Positions 56,501-59,451 of a stretch of 64,000 bases of DNA are shown here, piece after piece (the stretch's first letter is position 1; every line of letters begins with the position of its first letter). Location of the stretch: contig OX291551.1 in NCBI GenBank assembly GCA_946406115.1, positions 3,472,001 to 3,536,000 on the forward strand. The letters run 5' to 3'. Made by a program: the position numbers and the translations under genes. Under the pieces are notes generated by a model. It was given only the letters and a program-made list of their open reading frames with translations, was not told where the DNA came from and ran no database searches. This DNA is from Apoda limacodes. Taxonomy: Eukaryota > Arthropoda > Insecta > Lepidoptera > Limacodidae.

Positions 56501-59451
56501 CCGGTTCTCAAAAAAAGAAGCGGTTCCAGAAACCCTACTACCAACCTATAAAAAGGTAGACATATAAAATAACATCAGGATAAACTAACCTATCAGTAAG
56601 AGGTGTGATGACCAGCCGGCCAGAGTTACCGATGTATTCGTACGTGTATATGGAGCAGGTACTTGTCTGTTTGATGTAACAGTCCTCGCGTTCTCGGTCC
56701 CAGTAGAACTTCAGCTGGGAGAACCATTCGAACGCTGTCACCGTCATACAACCTGGATACAAAACAGGTAATAATAGCTTCAGCTTCAATACGAAGCATA
56801 TCATATTTAGATATATACTCTTAGTTCGTTTAAACTGCCTACCCAGGCAATTCGCTTCGTATGGAACAGAAATCGCACTGTAGAAATAATGAATGTGGTT
56901 TGGGTTTAAGTCCTCCTGTGACGACGTAGATGCGAAGCAACCGAATTAAGTTTCATAAAATACCTTACTAAATGACCTGCCTAGACGTTTAGATGCACAA
57001 CGGATTCAACTATCGGACGACGACATACTCAAAAAAAAAGACTATATTAATACCGAGGCTCTGTAAGCTCTTCGGCGTGAACCTGTTAATGTAGTGAGAT
57101 CTAACGAACGTAAGAGCAAAATAACTAAACGAACCTTGTTTATACATCTTATCGACCATATCCCTAGAGTGTATTTCGATGACGCAGAGCGCGTTAACTT
57201 TGCATCGCAAAATCTTCCCTATCTCTTTTCGGGACATCATCTGCAAAGTCGTGAGGATCTGATTTTGCTTTTTCCGGAGTTTCTTCATCGGTTTTTTCTC
57301 TTTCATAATCTCGCAGCGGCATAAGGTTCGAGTGCAATCTGATGTCCATTGTATCTAAAATTGACACGTACGAAATTTAATTTGTGTTCAATGATATATG
57401 TTCAATTTAGTGGGCAACTTGTTTTGTCACTAACTCTACAATATCTTTCGACAATTTGTATAGCTTTGGGTCAACAAGTTGCTTATATTGTGAAAATTTT
57501 AAGACTGTAGCTCCAGCCGTATGGCTGTGAAACCTGTGTGAAAGCAATAGGGCTACGTTTAGACCCTTCGGGTACGGAACTCTAAAAACGATTGTAGTAA
57601 CTGCTACTGGACTATAGGATTCACAAAGGATGTCCCGCTTAGATCATTTATAATTAATTTTCTTTGTTTCATGCCATATCAAAAAATGTTGACATGGCTT
57701 AACACAGGGGCGGATCCAAAACAAAAGTTAAGTTGGAGCGATCATAACCAGAGATCGGAATAGGCAGACTATATTTACTTAAACTTAGTAGAACAGAGAC
57801 TAAATTTGGAGACTTCCTTACCACAATTTTTTTATCGGAACAATTGTCCTAGGTTTCGGGACATGATTCAAATATATTTAAAATAAAGTAATTTGAAATA
57901 GGTAGACTATATTTACCTAAAATTTACAAACAAAGAGTTGCTTAAACCACCAGATTTTAGAAATATTTCATGAAATTTGTAATTTTTTTAATTAAGGCTT
58001 TTTTGTCATATGGTTACCATAGTCACCACAAGGTTTTTTCAAGATACAACGTAGCCTATTTCACCCAGGCTAATGTTAAAATTTCAAAGATTTCATAGGC
58101 GGAAAAAAAGGAGTGTATTGTTTTTTGTGTTCATGTTTGTATTTGAGTTCCTTTATATACATATATCACGTATATAAAAAAACGTAAATACTGATGTATG
58201 TATTTGAGTTTTTTTTCAGTATCTTCGGTTTCAAAATTAGGGTCGTAATCGATTGTCCTTTGTTGTAGGAAATTAAAATAAATAAAAAAAGAGTTAAAAT
58301 ATGTGCCTAGAAGTAGACAAATATTCAATACGATAGTTTTAGGAATATTTTATTTTTAACTTAAGTGATATCTCGAAACCCGGGAAAGTTGTCCCGAAAA
58401 AAAATTTTGCCGTAAGGAAGTCACCAATTTTTGTTTCTGTTCCTTTAAGTTTAGGCAAATATAGTCTGCCTATTCCGATCTCTAATCATAACATATAAAG
58501 GTCTTTTTGAACTTTGAATCTGCAAACGTAAGTTATCCAATCGACCCAGCTCGTGAAGTTTTTGAATAATTAAATATACAAACCCAAGTAACCCCAAGTA
58601 TATATTTATGTTTTAAAAAATATTACAATTCATTTCTTTCTCAGCCGTCCTTAGGGGGGGGGGGGACGCCCCGATGACCCCCCTGCTGGATCCACTCCTG
58701 GCTTAACAGGAGTTGGGTCTTTTGGAATGAAGCCAAAATTCTATACATATATTGAAGCCTTACCTTACTACTGGTAATGCCAAGTTGTCCAGGGTAGTCA
58801 TTTATCCACTGTTCTCTTTCGTATCGACATTTGCGAAGCGCTGCTCTCGTAACTATTAAATTCTGAAAATTTGCTACCAAAGTAAAATCATGTCAGCACA
58901 GAATAATCTCTGATCATAGTTACCTAGGTAATAATATTTACCTACCTACATCTGATAGACTACAGGCCCATGTCCAAAAAACGGATGGGTCATATGAACC
59001 ACCAGGTGACGTATATCGGACGATATCAGACCATAAAATAATAATATTCAGCACTATGCCGTCACTTGTAAGCTGTCCAACTGAGTGGTGGTGAGAATTC
59101 AAAAGTGCAGGTAGAGTGAGTTTATTTTGGTCATATATTTTTGTACGGCATGTGTAGTCTATTTTGCCAAGCGCAAATACCTTCGCGTCGTATTTGCCTT
59201 TAGGACTTTTGACTATTCAAATTATTATATTCTAAATATTAGTATATTCTGAGAAATATCTGCTAAACAATCTCGTGAGTTTACTATGAAAAATTCGGAA
59301 ACCATACCTCTCTTAGAACTACCCTCATTGTATGTTCCAAGGCTAACAGCCAAGTCTCTGCTGGTCCATCCAATACCAAGTTGTATTTCCATTCAATGCA
59401 TTCCCCGTCTTCAGACGTCATCGCCTTAGCCACAGGGAGACCAAGAGGATT
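14439..59451 (-). CDS. DNAH2: Axonemal dynein heavy chain, DNAH2-like (I1/f beta chain), motor domain in 54 exons
   Basis: The exons listed below join without a phase conflict into 2,856 codons plus stop. In this partial protein the rough order is: end of linker 1-200, AAA1 205-500 ([15 protein letters not shown]), AAA2 500-800, AAA3 808-1100 (GPTGTGKT), AAA4 1150-1430 (GIGGSGRQS), stalk 1432-1728 with the microtubule-binding tip near 1580-1650, AAA5-AAA6 1728-2500, C-terminal domain to 2856. Dyneins hydrolyse ATP at AAA1 and walk on microtubules; this class sits in the two-headed inner arm I1/f of cilia and sperm tails. The DNAH2 assignment rests on remembered family features such as the MTBD phrase [24 protein letters not shown]-x-(K/R)PP before it, and the C-terminal [11 protein letters not shown] ... 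WVKRGTALL. The tail is missing: nothing recognisable as dynein lies between 59,452 and the window end. In insects expression would be expected in testis and ciliated neurons (inference). Confidence 0.93.
14577..14875 (+). repeat. Direct repeat of ~90 bp flanking a SINE
   Basis: 14577-14665 and 14785-14875 are about 80-85% alike (gaaaacatacgta ... attctaga ... ggatatat ... cctaggg). They flank the SINE copy 208 bp apart and look like a local duplication. The last dynein exon ends at the left edge of the first repeat. Confidence 0.6.
14640..14780 (+). mobile_element. tRNA-derived SINE copy in the last dynein intron
   Basis: ggtggtgacctagggatttc (A-box-like), gagattcgagcccggcgtg (B-box-like) and accgctggctttcggtgaag resemble the SINE at 41.9 kb. 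Confidence 0.55.
15101..15234 (-). CDS. DNAH2: DNAH2-like exon: C-terminal domain
   Basis: With acceptor tttgttaag it reads [47 protein letters not shown]-x-L/x-E/D-G-A-x-W and P-x-I-H/x-F-K/x-P are landmarks. The donor gtaagt joins to NKYTCPCYY. Confidence 0.93.
15385..15500 (-). CDS. DNAH2: DNAH2-like exon: C-terminal domain
   Basis: Encodes [41 protein letters not shown]-x-x-x-x-x-I/V-D-x-L-x-W/F-x-F and P-P-x-D-G-x-Y/W-V are conserved. Confidence 0.94.
15760..15917 (-). CDS. DNAH2: DNAH2-like exon: C-terminal domain
   Basis: Encodes [60 protein letters not shown]-x-W and F/V-P/x-T/Q-G-F-L-T-A/G-x-L/M-Q are universal; the usual W-L-S-G is W-L-P-A here. Confidence 0.94.
16600..16735 (+). 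repeat. Dispersed repeat, copy 1
   Basis: aatcgtgaggtaatgtgctc, acgagacggagggcgagcgc and atatggctagtcaggtgctg recur at 43.87 kb and in part at 63.12 kb. Type unknown. Confidence 0.5.
16839..16941 (-). CDS. DNAH2: DNAH2-like exon: C-terminal domain
   Basis: Encodes [35 protein letters not shown]-x-x-A-I/L-x-G-L-V-V-M-S and V-P-x-x-W are the landmark phrases. Confidence 0.94.
17010..17110 (+). mobile_element. SINE fragment with tRNA B box
   Basis: gacgcaggttcgattcccgc followed by acagtacaacatttatgtga matches the B box and following segment of common lepidopteran SINEs. No A box is recognisable. Confidence 0.4.
17195..17347 (+). repeat. Tandem repeat, ~30-bp unit, five copies
   Basis: Unit ctactccatactacaaggtgcacgccctag in shortened and full forms. 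The plus-strand translation ([13 protein letters not shown] repeats) is an artefact of the period. It lies in the dynein intron 16942-17593. Confidence 0.85.
17594..17761 (-). CDS. DNAH2: DNAH2-like exon: C-terminal domain
   Basis: 56 codons: [57 protein letters not shown]-x-x-L-A-x-x-x-x-x-K-L/I-P and L-L/x-Q-E-I/x-x-R/Y-F/Y-N-x-L are conserved. Confidence 0.94.
18423..18503 (-). CDS. DNAH2: DNAH2-like exon: Gly-rich loop of C-terminal domain
   Basis: 27 codons, phase 0 both sides: [27 protein letters not shown]. Its place corresponds to the variable loop after the T/L-L-x-x-L-x-P-x stretch in other DNAHs. The Gly tract comes from a GC-rich repeat-like run. Confidence 0.85.
18860..18925 (-). 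mobile_element. SINE fragment with reversed B box
   Basis: taccgggaatcgaacccacc is a B box on the minus strand (ggttcgattccc), followed by caattgtgcaactcggtcc. Small relic in the intron 18504-18996. Confidence 0.35.
18997..19138 (-). CDS. DNAH2: DNAH2-like exon: C-terminal domain
   Basis: Encodes [48 protein letters not shown]-x-x-P-x-x-G-S/x-L-x-x-Y and L-P-x-x-x-x-P/A-E-x-F/V-G-x-H-x-N/S-A-D are conserved. Confidence 0.94.
19728..19912 (-). CDS. DNAH2: DNAH2-like exon: start of C-terminal domain
   Basis: Encodes [63 protein letters not shown]/x-A-L-x-Y-L/I and Y-G-G-R/H-V/I-T-D-x-W-D-x-R are near-invariant. Confidence 0.95.
20138..20435 (+). repeat. Tandem repeat, ~50-bp unit, about six copies
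   Basis: Unit like cagcagtgcacatcaa ... aaaatgatgattgataatac-ta. Copies differ by 10-25%. It lies just past the donor of the dynein exon 20468-20653. Confidence 0.85.
20468..20653 (-). CDS. DNAH2: DNAH2-like exon: AAA6 end
   Basis: 62 codons: [63 protein letters not shown]-x-F-x-L/V-x-F-F-H-x-x-x-x-x-R-K/x-x-F-x-x-L-G-x-N and Y-x-F-N-D-S-D are conserved. Confidence 0.95.
21441..21645 (-). CDS. DNAH2: DNAH2-like exon: AAA6
   Basis: Encodes [69 protein letters not shown]-x-W-V-x-L-x/A-N-C-H-L and F-R-L-W-L-S/T-S-x-P are universal. Confidence 0.95.
22037..22197 (-). CDS. DNAH2: DNAH2-like exon: AAA6
   Basis: Encodes [59 protein letters not shown]/x-G-x/V-D-P and L-S-L-G-Q-G-Q-x-P are AAA6 hallmarks. 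A slightly variable D-V-K replaces the more usual segment after LA. Confidence 0.94.
23135..23178 (+). repeat. GA/GATA-rich microsatellite
   Basis: gatagatagataaagagaga-gggagagagagt directly at the donor of the dynein exon 23179-23324; on the transcript it is a CT-rich run right after the splice site. Confidence 0.8.
23179..23324 (-). CDS. DNAH2: DNAH2-like exon: AAA6
   Basis: Encodes [58 protein letters not shown]-x-D-R-V and F-I/V-x-x-x-L-G-x-x-Y/F-V/I-E-P-P are strongly conserved. A GA-rich microsatellite follows its donor. Confidence 0.94.
23864..24010 (-). CDS. DNAH2: DNAH2-like exon: AAA6
   Basis: Encodes [39 protein letters not shown] and ELQPLIG. W-L/M-x-x-x-x-W-x-x-I-x-x-L-D/x-x-L-x-x-F is conserved; donor ATCG|gtaggt gives phase 1. 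Confidence 0.93.
24214..24377 (-). CDS. DNAH2: DNAH2-like exon: AAA6
   Basis: Encodes [40 protein letters not shown] and [17 protein letters not shown]-x-H/D-K-L-L-F/L-S-F and F-L-L/R-x-G-G are AAA6 landmarks. Confidence 0.94.
25488..25687 (-). CDS. DNAH2: DNAH2-like exon: entry to AAA6
   Basis: Encodes [40 protein letters not shown] and [16 protein letters not shown]/x-L-F-F-x-x-x-D/x-L/[12 protein letters not shown] is characteristic. Confidence 0.94.
25903..26073 (-). CDS. DNAH2: DNAH2-like exon: AAA5/AAA6 linker helix
   Basis: 57 codons: [57 protein letters not shown]. The L-L-E/D-N/D-x-E-L/V-x-x-T-L-Q-x-S-K/Q phrase is conserved. A ~100-bp tandem repeat starts just upstream of its acceptor. 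Confidence 0.93.
26088..26395 (+). repeat. Tandem repeat, ~100-bp unit, three copies
   Basis: Each unit runs acaattttgaa ... tatagtaatgc ... aacgcaagagactgtg ... aaacacta, with strong divergence. It adjoins the acceptor side of the dynein exon 25903-26073, then gives way to a MITE. Confidence 0.65.
26416..26585. mobile_element. MITE family 2, copy 1
   Basis: Inverted ends of ~36 bp: actcgggtgaattaacatga-cacctggcc on the left and the complement of ggccaggtg-tcacgttaactcgctcgagt on the right. The body contains ttttgcacaccctac. No coding sequence. Confidence 0.72.
26595..27180. repeat. Long imperfect inverted repeat, possible MITE
   Basis: 26642-26692 (ctaagtttttgaccttgagg) and 27096-27142 (its diverged reverse complement, cctcgaggtcaaaaacttag) face each other about 400 bp apart. 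Outer boundaries and target duplication are unclear. Confidence 0.45.
27306..27481 (-). CDS. DNAH2: DNAH2-like exon: AAA5
   Basis: Encodes [42 protein letters not shown] fits DNAH2-type AAA5. Confidence 0.94.
27655..27740 (+). repeat. Fragment of the same dispersed repeat
   Basis: ccggaagaagtccactgctg then aacgtaggccttccctatat; a short relic in the intron 27482-28630, next to a LINE fragment. Confidence 0.4.
27832..28512 (-). mobile_element. LINE family A, decayed 3' fragment
   Basis: Reverse complement of the family's tail, C-terminal region and thumb up to the segment gatgacaacaccaaggatct (matching the GILGVD region), with many changes. It lies in the dynein intron between the AAA5 exons. 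Confidence 0.8.
28631..28853 (-). CDS. DNAH2: DNAH2-like exon: AAA5
   Basis: Encodes [40 protein letters not shown] and [17 protein letters not shown]/x-x-L-D-P-x-x-x-P-x-L and Y-N/H-P-x-F-x-x-Y-L/I-T-T-K-L are universal. Confidence 0.94.
29030..29108 (+). mobile_element. 3' end of a Lep1-like element
   Basis: ccacgccagtaaccgcattt then gcaggtgaagcggcagcaaa and aagctatt match the 3' end of the element at 3.74 kb. Only the tail is left. Confidence 0.5.
29179..29303 (-). CDS. DNAH2: DNAH2-like exon: AAA5
   Basis: Encodes [46 protein letters not shown]-x-x-x-x-R-W-P-L-x-x-D-P-Q-G-Q-A is the AAA5 hallmark. Confidence 0.94.
30387..30462 (+). mobile_element. LINE family A, 3' tail only
   Basis: gcgttcataggctacggtga, then tgcttgtttgctaccttagt and an A-rich end. 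A very short 5'-truncated insertion in a dynein intron. Confidence 0.7.
30536..30635 (-). CDS. DNAH2: DNAH2-like exon: AAA5
   Basis: Encodes [38 protein letters not shown]-x-x-G-L-P is the conserved AAA5 motif; phase 1 out through CCGG|gtacag. Confidence 0.93.
31336..31490 (-). CDS. DNAH2: DNAH2-like exon: start of AAA5
   Basis: Encodes [55 protein letters not shown]-x-R-W and G-D-x-L-I/L-A-x-x-F-V-x-Y-L/M-G-P-F are conserved at the CC2/AAA5 junction. Confidence 0.94.
31520..31960 (-). mobile_element. LINE family A, internal RT fragment
   Basis: Reverse-strand frames show [20 protein letters not shown] and [10 protein letters not shown], and upstream [20 protein letters not shown], with frameshifts. 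No 3' tail. It starts about 30 bp from the AAA5 exon at 31336-31490. Confidence 0.8.
32413..32642 (-). CDS. DNAH2: DNAH2-like exon: stalk coiled coil 2
   Basis: Encodes [40 protein letters not shown] and [14 protein letters not shown]. This is the descending stalk helix with long heptads, ending in the conserved L-x-R-A-x-x-L-I/x-x-G-L. Confidence 0.94.
32703..32895 (-). mobile_element. LINE family A, 3' end fragment
   Basis: caccactaaggcggtaaaca and the following ~170 bp match the reversed family tail and ORF end, considerably diverged. It lies in the intron between the MTBD and CC2 exons. Confidence 0.7.
33228..33454 (-). CDS. DNAH2: DNAH2-like exon: microtubule-binding domain
   Basis: Encodes [40 protein letters not shown] and [20 protein letters not shown]-x-x-x-F and F-D-K-D-N-I-S-D-K are MTBD landmarks. 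I chose donor AA|gtgagt over the nearer gtttac because it gives KVYK|IVKPKK, matching the family without insertion. Confidence 0.93.
33660..33764 (-). CDS. DNAH2: DNAH2-like exon: stalk, approach to MTBD
   Basis: 35 codons: [40 protein letters not shown]/x-D-I-x-E-I/V-K-S-Y-x-x-P-P-x-x-V is the conserved run into the microtubule-binding domain, and EVKSY-x-KPP fits DNAH2 best. Confidence 0.94.
33893..34096 (-). CDS. DNAH2: DNAH2-like exon: stalk coiled coil 1
   Basis: 68 codons: [40 protein letters not shown], then [24 protein letters not shown] and D-L-x-x-A-x-P-A-L-E-E-A are standard CC1 phrases. Confidence 0.93.
34750..36702 (+). mobile_element. LINE family A (CR1/Jockey-like), 5'-truncated copy with open RT frame
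   Basis: A single uninterrupted frame, 34754-36637 (627 codons), holds a non-LTR reverse transcriptase: the region before the fingers ([13 protein letters not shown]), fingers ([38 protein letters not shown]), FRHGRSTGD, palm [33 protein letters not shown] and the catalytic CYADDST, then thumb and C-terminal part. No endonuclease domain is present, so the 5' half is missing. The 3' end has the family's tail (accgcttaccatcaagcgg ... gccaccttagtgg) and a poly(A) at about 36687-36702. It lies in the dynein intron between the two CC1 exons, on the opposite strand. No clear target-site duplication was found. Confidence 0.9.
36894..37017 (-). CDS. DNAH2: DNAH2-like exon: stalk coiled coil 1, start
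   Basis: Encodes [40 protein letters not shown]. Heptad-like hydrophobic spacing and charged residues fit the ascending stalk helix CC1. The next intron is long because a LINE inserted in it. Confidence 0.92.
37162..37343 (-). CDS. DNAH2: DNAH2-like exon: AAA4 to stalk
   Basis: Encodes [20 protein letters not shown], later [34 protein letters not shown] marks the base of the stalk. Confidence 0.93.
37722..37863 (-). CDS. DNAH2: DNAH2-like exon: AAA4
   Basis: Encodes [46 protein letters not shown]-x-T-T-x-x-W-F-x-x-W-P-x-E-A-L is diagnostic for dynein heavy chains. Confidence 0.94.
38092..38231 (-). CDS. DNAH2: DNAH2-like exon: AAA4
   Basis: Encodes [53 protein letters not shown]-x-x-S-P-x-G-x-x-F-R is the conserved AAA4 end. 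Confidence 0.94.
39021..39173 (-). CDS. DNAH2: DNAH2-like exon: AAA4 Walker B region
   Basis: 51 codons: [55 protein letters not shown]-x-D-T-Q-I and N-x-L-L/N-S-S/T-G-E-V-P/T-N-L are AAA4 landmarks. Confidence 0.94.
39769..39884 (-). CDS. DNAH2: DNAH2-like exon: AAA4 P-loop
   Basis: Encodes [39 protein letters not shown]. The P-loop GIGGSGRQS has Arg in place of Lys, as is normal for AAA4 of axonemal chains. Confidence 0.94.
40397..40545 (-). CDS. DNAH2: DNAH2-like exon: AAA4
   Basis: The acceptor tgtttaaag starts [20 protein letters not shown], then [20 protein letters not shown] and [14 protein letters not shown]-x-D/E-A-I-E-H-x-x-R-I-x-R is conserved before the AAA4 P-loop. Confidence 0.93.
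40815..40910 (-). mobile_element. tRNA-like SINE head, reversed
   Basis: Reverse complement reads ctctgtggctcagtgtgtta (A-box-like) then gcttggggccgattcttgca (B-box-like). Intron 40546-41029. Confidence 0.45.
41030..41191 (-). CDS. DNAH2: DNAH2-like exon: AAA4
   Basis: Encodes [54 protein letters not shown]. The P-P-x-F-G-x-F and Y-D-D/E-x phrases precede the AAA4 P-loop in dyneins. Confidence 0.92.
41380..41486 (-). CDS. DNAH2: DNAH2-like exon: AAA4
   Basis: Encodes [38 protein letters not shown]-x-H-E-x-x-R-V-F-x-D-R-L is a conserved dynein signature. Confidence 0.93.
41736..41854 (-). CDS. DNAH2: DNAH2-like exon: AAA3/AAA4
   Basis: Encodes [43 protein letters not shown]-x-K-x-H-Y-x-F-N-L-R-D-I/L-S-K is universal in axonemal dyneins. 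Confidence 0.94.
41918..42235 (+). mobile_element. tRNA-derived SINE
   Basis: An A-box-like ggtggccgaggggtttaaat and B-box ggaggttcgaacccc are spaced as in a tRNA gene, but no cloverleaf closes, so this is a SINE head. The body (accactggcttttcggtgg, aacatcgtgaggaaacctgc) and the tail (ccccagcagtggggacgtat) are familiar lepidopteran SINE sequences. Intron 41855-43036. Confidence 0.65.
43037..43220 (-). CDS. DNAH2: DNAH2-like exon: AAA3
   Basis: Encodes [40 protein letters not shown] and [20 protein letters not shown]-x-x-P-P-G-G-x-R then L/R-H-F-like is the AAA3 sensor region. Confidence 0.92.
43469..43608 (-). CDS. DNAH2: DNAH2-like exon: AAA3 Walker B
   Basis: Encodes [49 protein letters not shown] is the AAA3 Walker B. 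The donor AAC|gtcaag is chosen by phase; it makes the loop to the next exon (QWRKN|GMVL) about two residues shorter than usual, so the exact 3' end of this exon is uncertain. Confidence 0.88.
43683..43818 (+). mobile_element. LINE family A, old 3' fragment
   Basis: Contains ggtcggcaatgcgctattca, tgcaacactacagg, ggtgaccacttaacattagg and gagcttgtttgccag, a diverged family tail. The poly(A) has been lost. Confidence 0.6.
43868..44035 (+). repeat. Dispersed repeat, copy 2
   Basis: gtctagacgaagcaatcgtg, acggcgagacggggggcaag and atatggccattaaggaactg match the copy at 16.6 kb in the same orientation. It sits beside a LINE family A relic. Confidence 0.5.
44259..44371 (-). CDS. DNAH2: DNAH2-like exon: AAA3
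   Basis: Encodes [39 protein letters not shown]-x-S-A-Q-T-T/S and I-I-E-x-R-x-E-K-R-x-K-G are conserved AAA3 phrases. Phases 2 in, 1 out. Confidence 0.93.
44709..44873 (-). CDS. DNAH2: DNAH2-like exon: AAA3 Walker A
   Basis: Encodes [32 protein letters not shown] and [27 protein letters not shown] is an intact P-loop, so AAA3, a regulatory ATPase site in dyneins, is probably functional. Confidence 0.93.
45012..45197 (-). CDS. DNAH2: DNAH2-like exon: AAA2/AAA3 connector
   Basis: Encodes [40 protein letters not shown] and [15 protein letters not shown]. The W-x-x-W/F-E-D-K-L-P-x-S-W-x-Y phrase is typical of this dynein class. Confidence 0.92.
46086..46288 (-). CDS. DNAH2: DNAH2-like exon: AAA2/AAA3 connector
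   Basis: Encodes [20 protein letters not shown], then a GC-rich, less conserved part ([20 protein letters not shown]) and [10 protein letters not shown]. The donor TTCGC|gttagt (phase 2) joins to MIWSV in the next exon and gives the family's F-x-F-x-M-I-W-S-V. Confidence 0.88.
46500..46712. mobile_element. MITE family 2, copy 2
   Basis: Shares the left end (actcgggcgagttagcatga, cacctggccgcgtgaag) and the internal ttttttgcacacgtagagtg motif with the copy at 26.4 kb. The right end is decayed. It lies in the dynein intron between 46288 and 46730. Confidence 0.6.
46730..46885 (-). CDS. DNAH2: DNAH2-like exon: AAA2
   Basis: 52 codons: [54 protein letters not shown] is a standard dynein motif; the usual Cys after it is Asn here. 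Confidence 0.93.
47107..47341. mobile_element. MITE with ~25-bp terminal inverted repeats
   Basis: Left end ggggccgtccattaatcacg, right end the exact reverse complement (cgtgattaatggacggcccc). The subterminal arms (gatacgtggtgaggt / cttaccacacctcc) also pair. A C-run sits at about 47,287-47,302. It lies in the dynein intron 46886-48743. Confidence 0.8.
48513..48665 (+). mobile_element. 5S-rRNA-like dispersed repeat (SINE3-like), copy 1
   Basis: The core attaagcaacgtcgggcttag-tcagtaattggatgggtgacc closely follows the A-box to C-box promoter region of 5S rRNA. It is preceded by ~90 bp (ccgttacagcgccatctagc ...) shared with the other copies. It lies in the dynein intron upstream of the AAA2 Walker B exon's donor. 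Confidence 0.65.
48744..48880 (-). CDS. DNAH2: DNAH2-like exon: AAA2 Walker B
   Basis: Encodes [20 protein letters not shown], then [20 protein letters not shown] and ISMPAQ. [14 protein letters not shown] is the universal AAA2 Walker B region of dynein heavy chains. Phase 1 in, phase 0 out. Confidence 0.94.
48981..49224 (-). CDS. DNAH2: DNAH2-like exon: AAA2 P-loop
   Basis: Encodes [20 protein letters not shown], later [20 protein letters not shown] and [16 protein letters not shown]. The P-loop reads GNTNTAKT, so the glycine before the catalytic lysine of GxxxxGKT is Ala. AAA2 usually binds ATP without turning it over, so the change may be tolerated. Confidence 0.93.
49252..49634 (-). repeat. 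Degenerate ~21-bp tandem array of splice-donor-like units
   Basis: Starts at the 5' splice site of the dynein exon 49635-49853. The first units are exactly 21 bp (gtaagaacttgtgacgttaag and similar). About 18-20 diverged units follow, many with aaggtaag on the minus strand. Later units vary between about 19 and 24 bp. The array fills nearly the whole intron to the AAA2 P-loop exon. Confidence 0.85.
49635..49853 (-). CDS. DNAH2: DNAH2-like exon: AAA1/AAA2 with multiplied 5' splice site
   Basis: 73 codons from [20 protein letters not shown] through [13 protein letters not shown] to KVIQTYETK. The donor is ACTAAG|gtaaga. The reading frame stays open past it through three further 21-bp units that each repeat a donor-like AAG|GT, adding [14 protein letters not shown] and VRTQGTK before a stop. 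The first donor gives the family's expected length. Confidence 0.92.
50198..50335 (-). CDS. DNAH2: DNAH2-like exon: AAA1/AAA2
   Basis: 46 codons, phase 0 both sides: [40 protein letters not shown]. The Q-L-S-x-Q-x-H-Y-D-F-G-L/M-R motif is diagnostic. The intron before it is long and carries a CR1-like LINE. Confidence 0.92.
50655..52136 (-). mobile_element. LINE family C (CR1-like), 5'-truncated
   Basis: Reverse frame 51599-52150 shows [34 protein letters not shown] and [18 protein letters not shown], the RT palm and thumb. The long AT-rich remainder ends at about 50,655 in an attcaaaattcaaaat repeat, typical of CR1 3' ends. It lies in the dynein intron 50336-52605. At its 5' end it abuts another repeat fragment. 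Confidence 0.82.
52137..52310 (+). repeat. Fragment of a dispersed lepidopteran repeat
   Basis: Contains gtctactgctggacacaagc, then cccccgaccctctgacttcc and cgtcaatccaacgggctaga. The ccactgctgga string is shared with 27,655-27,740 and is common in lepidopteran repeats. Type uncertain; possibly the 3' part of an RTE-like element. Confidence 0.45.
52606..52747 (-). CDS. DNAH2: DNAH2-like exon: AAA1 sensor region
   Basis: Encodes [20 protein letters not shown] and ends [27 protein letters not shown] is one of the most conserved dynein strings and contains the AAA1 arginine region. Confidence 0.93.
53088..53280 (-). CDS. DNAH2: DNAH2-like exon: AAA1 Walker B
   Basis: Encodes [20 protein letters not shown], then [20 protein letters not shown] and [17 protein letters not shown] is the AAA1 Walker B with its catalytic Glu. 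Starts in phase 1, ends in phase 2 at GG|gtaaga. Confidence 0.93.
53464..53642 (-). CDS. DNAH2: DNAH2-like exon: AAA1 Walker A (main ATPase site)
   Basis: Encodes [18 protein letters not shown] followed by [19 protein letters not shown] and [17 protein letters not shown]. The Walker A GPAGTGKT is intact. The frame into the next exon (FSG|IAQSG) is kept only if the intron starts with GC (CAG|GCTTGT), a non-canonical GC-AG intron. Confidence 0.93.
54319..56537 (+). mobile_element. Decayed hAT DNA transposon with 8-bp target duplication
   Basis: Flanked by a perfect CTACCAAC duplication (54311-54318 and 56538-56545). Ends are inverted: TAGGGTTCAGAACCG on the left and TAGGGTTTCTGGAACCG when the right end is read inward. 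Imperfect accgggaaat-type subterminal repeats lie at both sides. Inside are broken transposase frames: 54776-55039 ([18 protein letters not shown]), 55150-55353 ([14 protein letters not shown]), and near 55.85 kb [19 protein letters not shown], the C-terminal dimerisation signature of hAT transposases. Stops and frameshifts make it inactive. It lies in the dynein intron between the LTDR exon and the AAA1 Walker A exon. Confidence 0.88.
55810..55946 (+). pseudogene. hAT transposase C-terminal dimerisation region (remnant)
   Basis: Reading from a stop-interrupted frame, [20 protein letters not shown] followed by [20 protein letters not shown] fits the hATC motif (E-R-x-F-S-x-A-G ... N-x-x-R-x-x-L). 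It is the clearest family marker in this element. Confidence 0.75.
56590..56752 (-). CDS. DNAH2: DNAH2-like exon: entry to AAA1
   Basis: Encodes [18 protein letters not shown] and ends [10 protein letters not shown](R), the very conserved F-x-W-x-x-Q-L-R/K-Y-Y/F-W and V-I-T-P-L-T-D-R phrases just before the AAA1 P-loop. The hAT element at 54,319-56,537 ends 52 bp beyond its donor. Confidence 0.93.
57135..57354 (-). CDS. DNAH2: DNAH2-like exon: end of linker
   Basis: The acceptor caattttag gives [17 protein letters not shown], and the exon runs to [20 protein letters not shown], the family's A-L-x-x-I-D/E-V/I-H-A/S-R-D motif. A charged stretch ([15 protein letters not shown]) lies in its middle. 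Ends in phase 1 with donor gttcgt. Confidence 0.88.
57705..58700. mobile_element. hAT-type MITE (outer), interrupted by a second MITE
   Basis: Ends are CAGGGGCGGATCCA and, inverted, CAGGAGTGGATCCA. The flanks carry an exact 8-bp duplication GCTTAACA (57697-57704 and 58701-58708). The body includes a G-run near 58,652. About 260 bp remain once the inner insertion is removed. It has no coding capacity. Confidence 0.82.
57749..58484. mobile_element. hAT-type MITE (inner), nested in the outer one
   Basis: Inverted ends (C/T)AGAGATCGGAATAGGCAG with an exact 8-bp duplication ATCATAAC (57741-57748 and 58485-58492). Inverted similarity extends for more than 100 bp inward (acttccttac ... on both arms). 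A second, partial copy of the left end lies at about 57,895-57,940. No transposase was found. Confidence 0.82.
58764..58862 (-). CDS. DNAH2: DNAH2-like exon: linker
   Basis: Encodes [20 protein letters not shown] then [13 protein letters not shown], phase 0 at both ends. The W-x-x-x-x-P-G-Q phrase is the conserved dynein linker motif. It lies just beyond the nested MITEs of the next intron. Confidence 0.88.
59308..59451 (-). CDS. DNAH2: DNAH2-like exon: linker
   Basis: Acceptor atgttgcag, donor GAG|gtatgg, 48 codons. Encodes [20 protein letters not shown], then [19 protein letters not shown], matching the linker segment (V-x-W-L-x-x-V/L-E) before AAA1. It is the most 5' dynein exon recognised here; its own upstream neighbour was not found. 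Confidence 0.85.
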
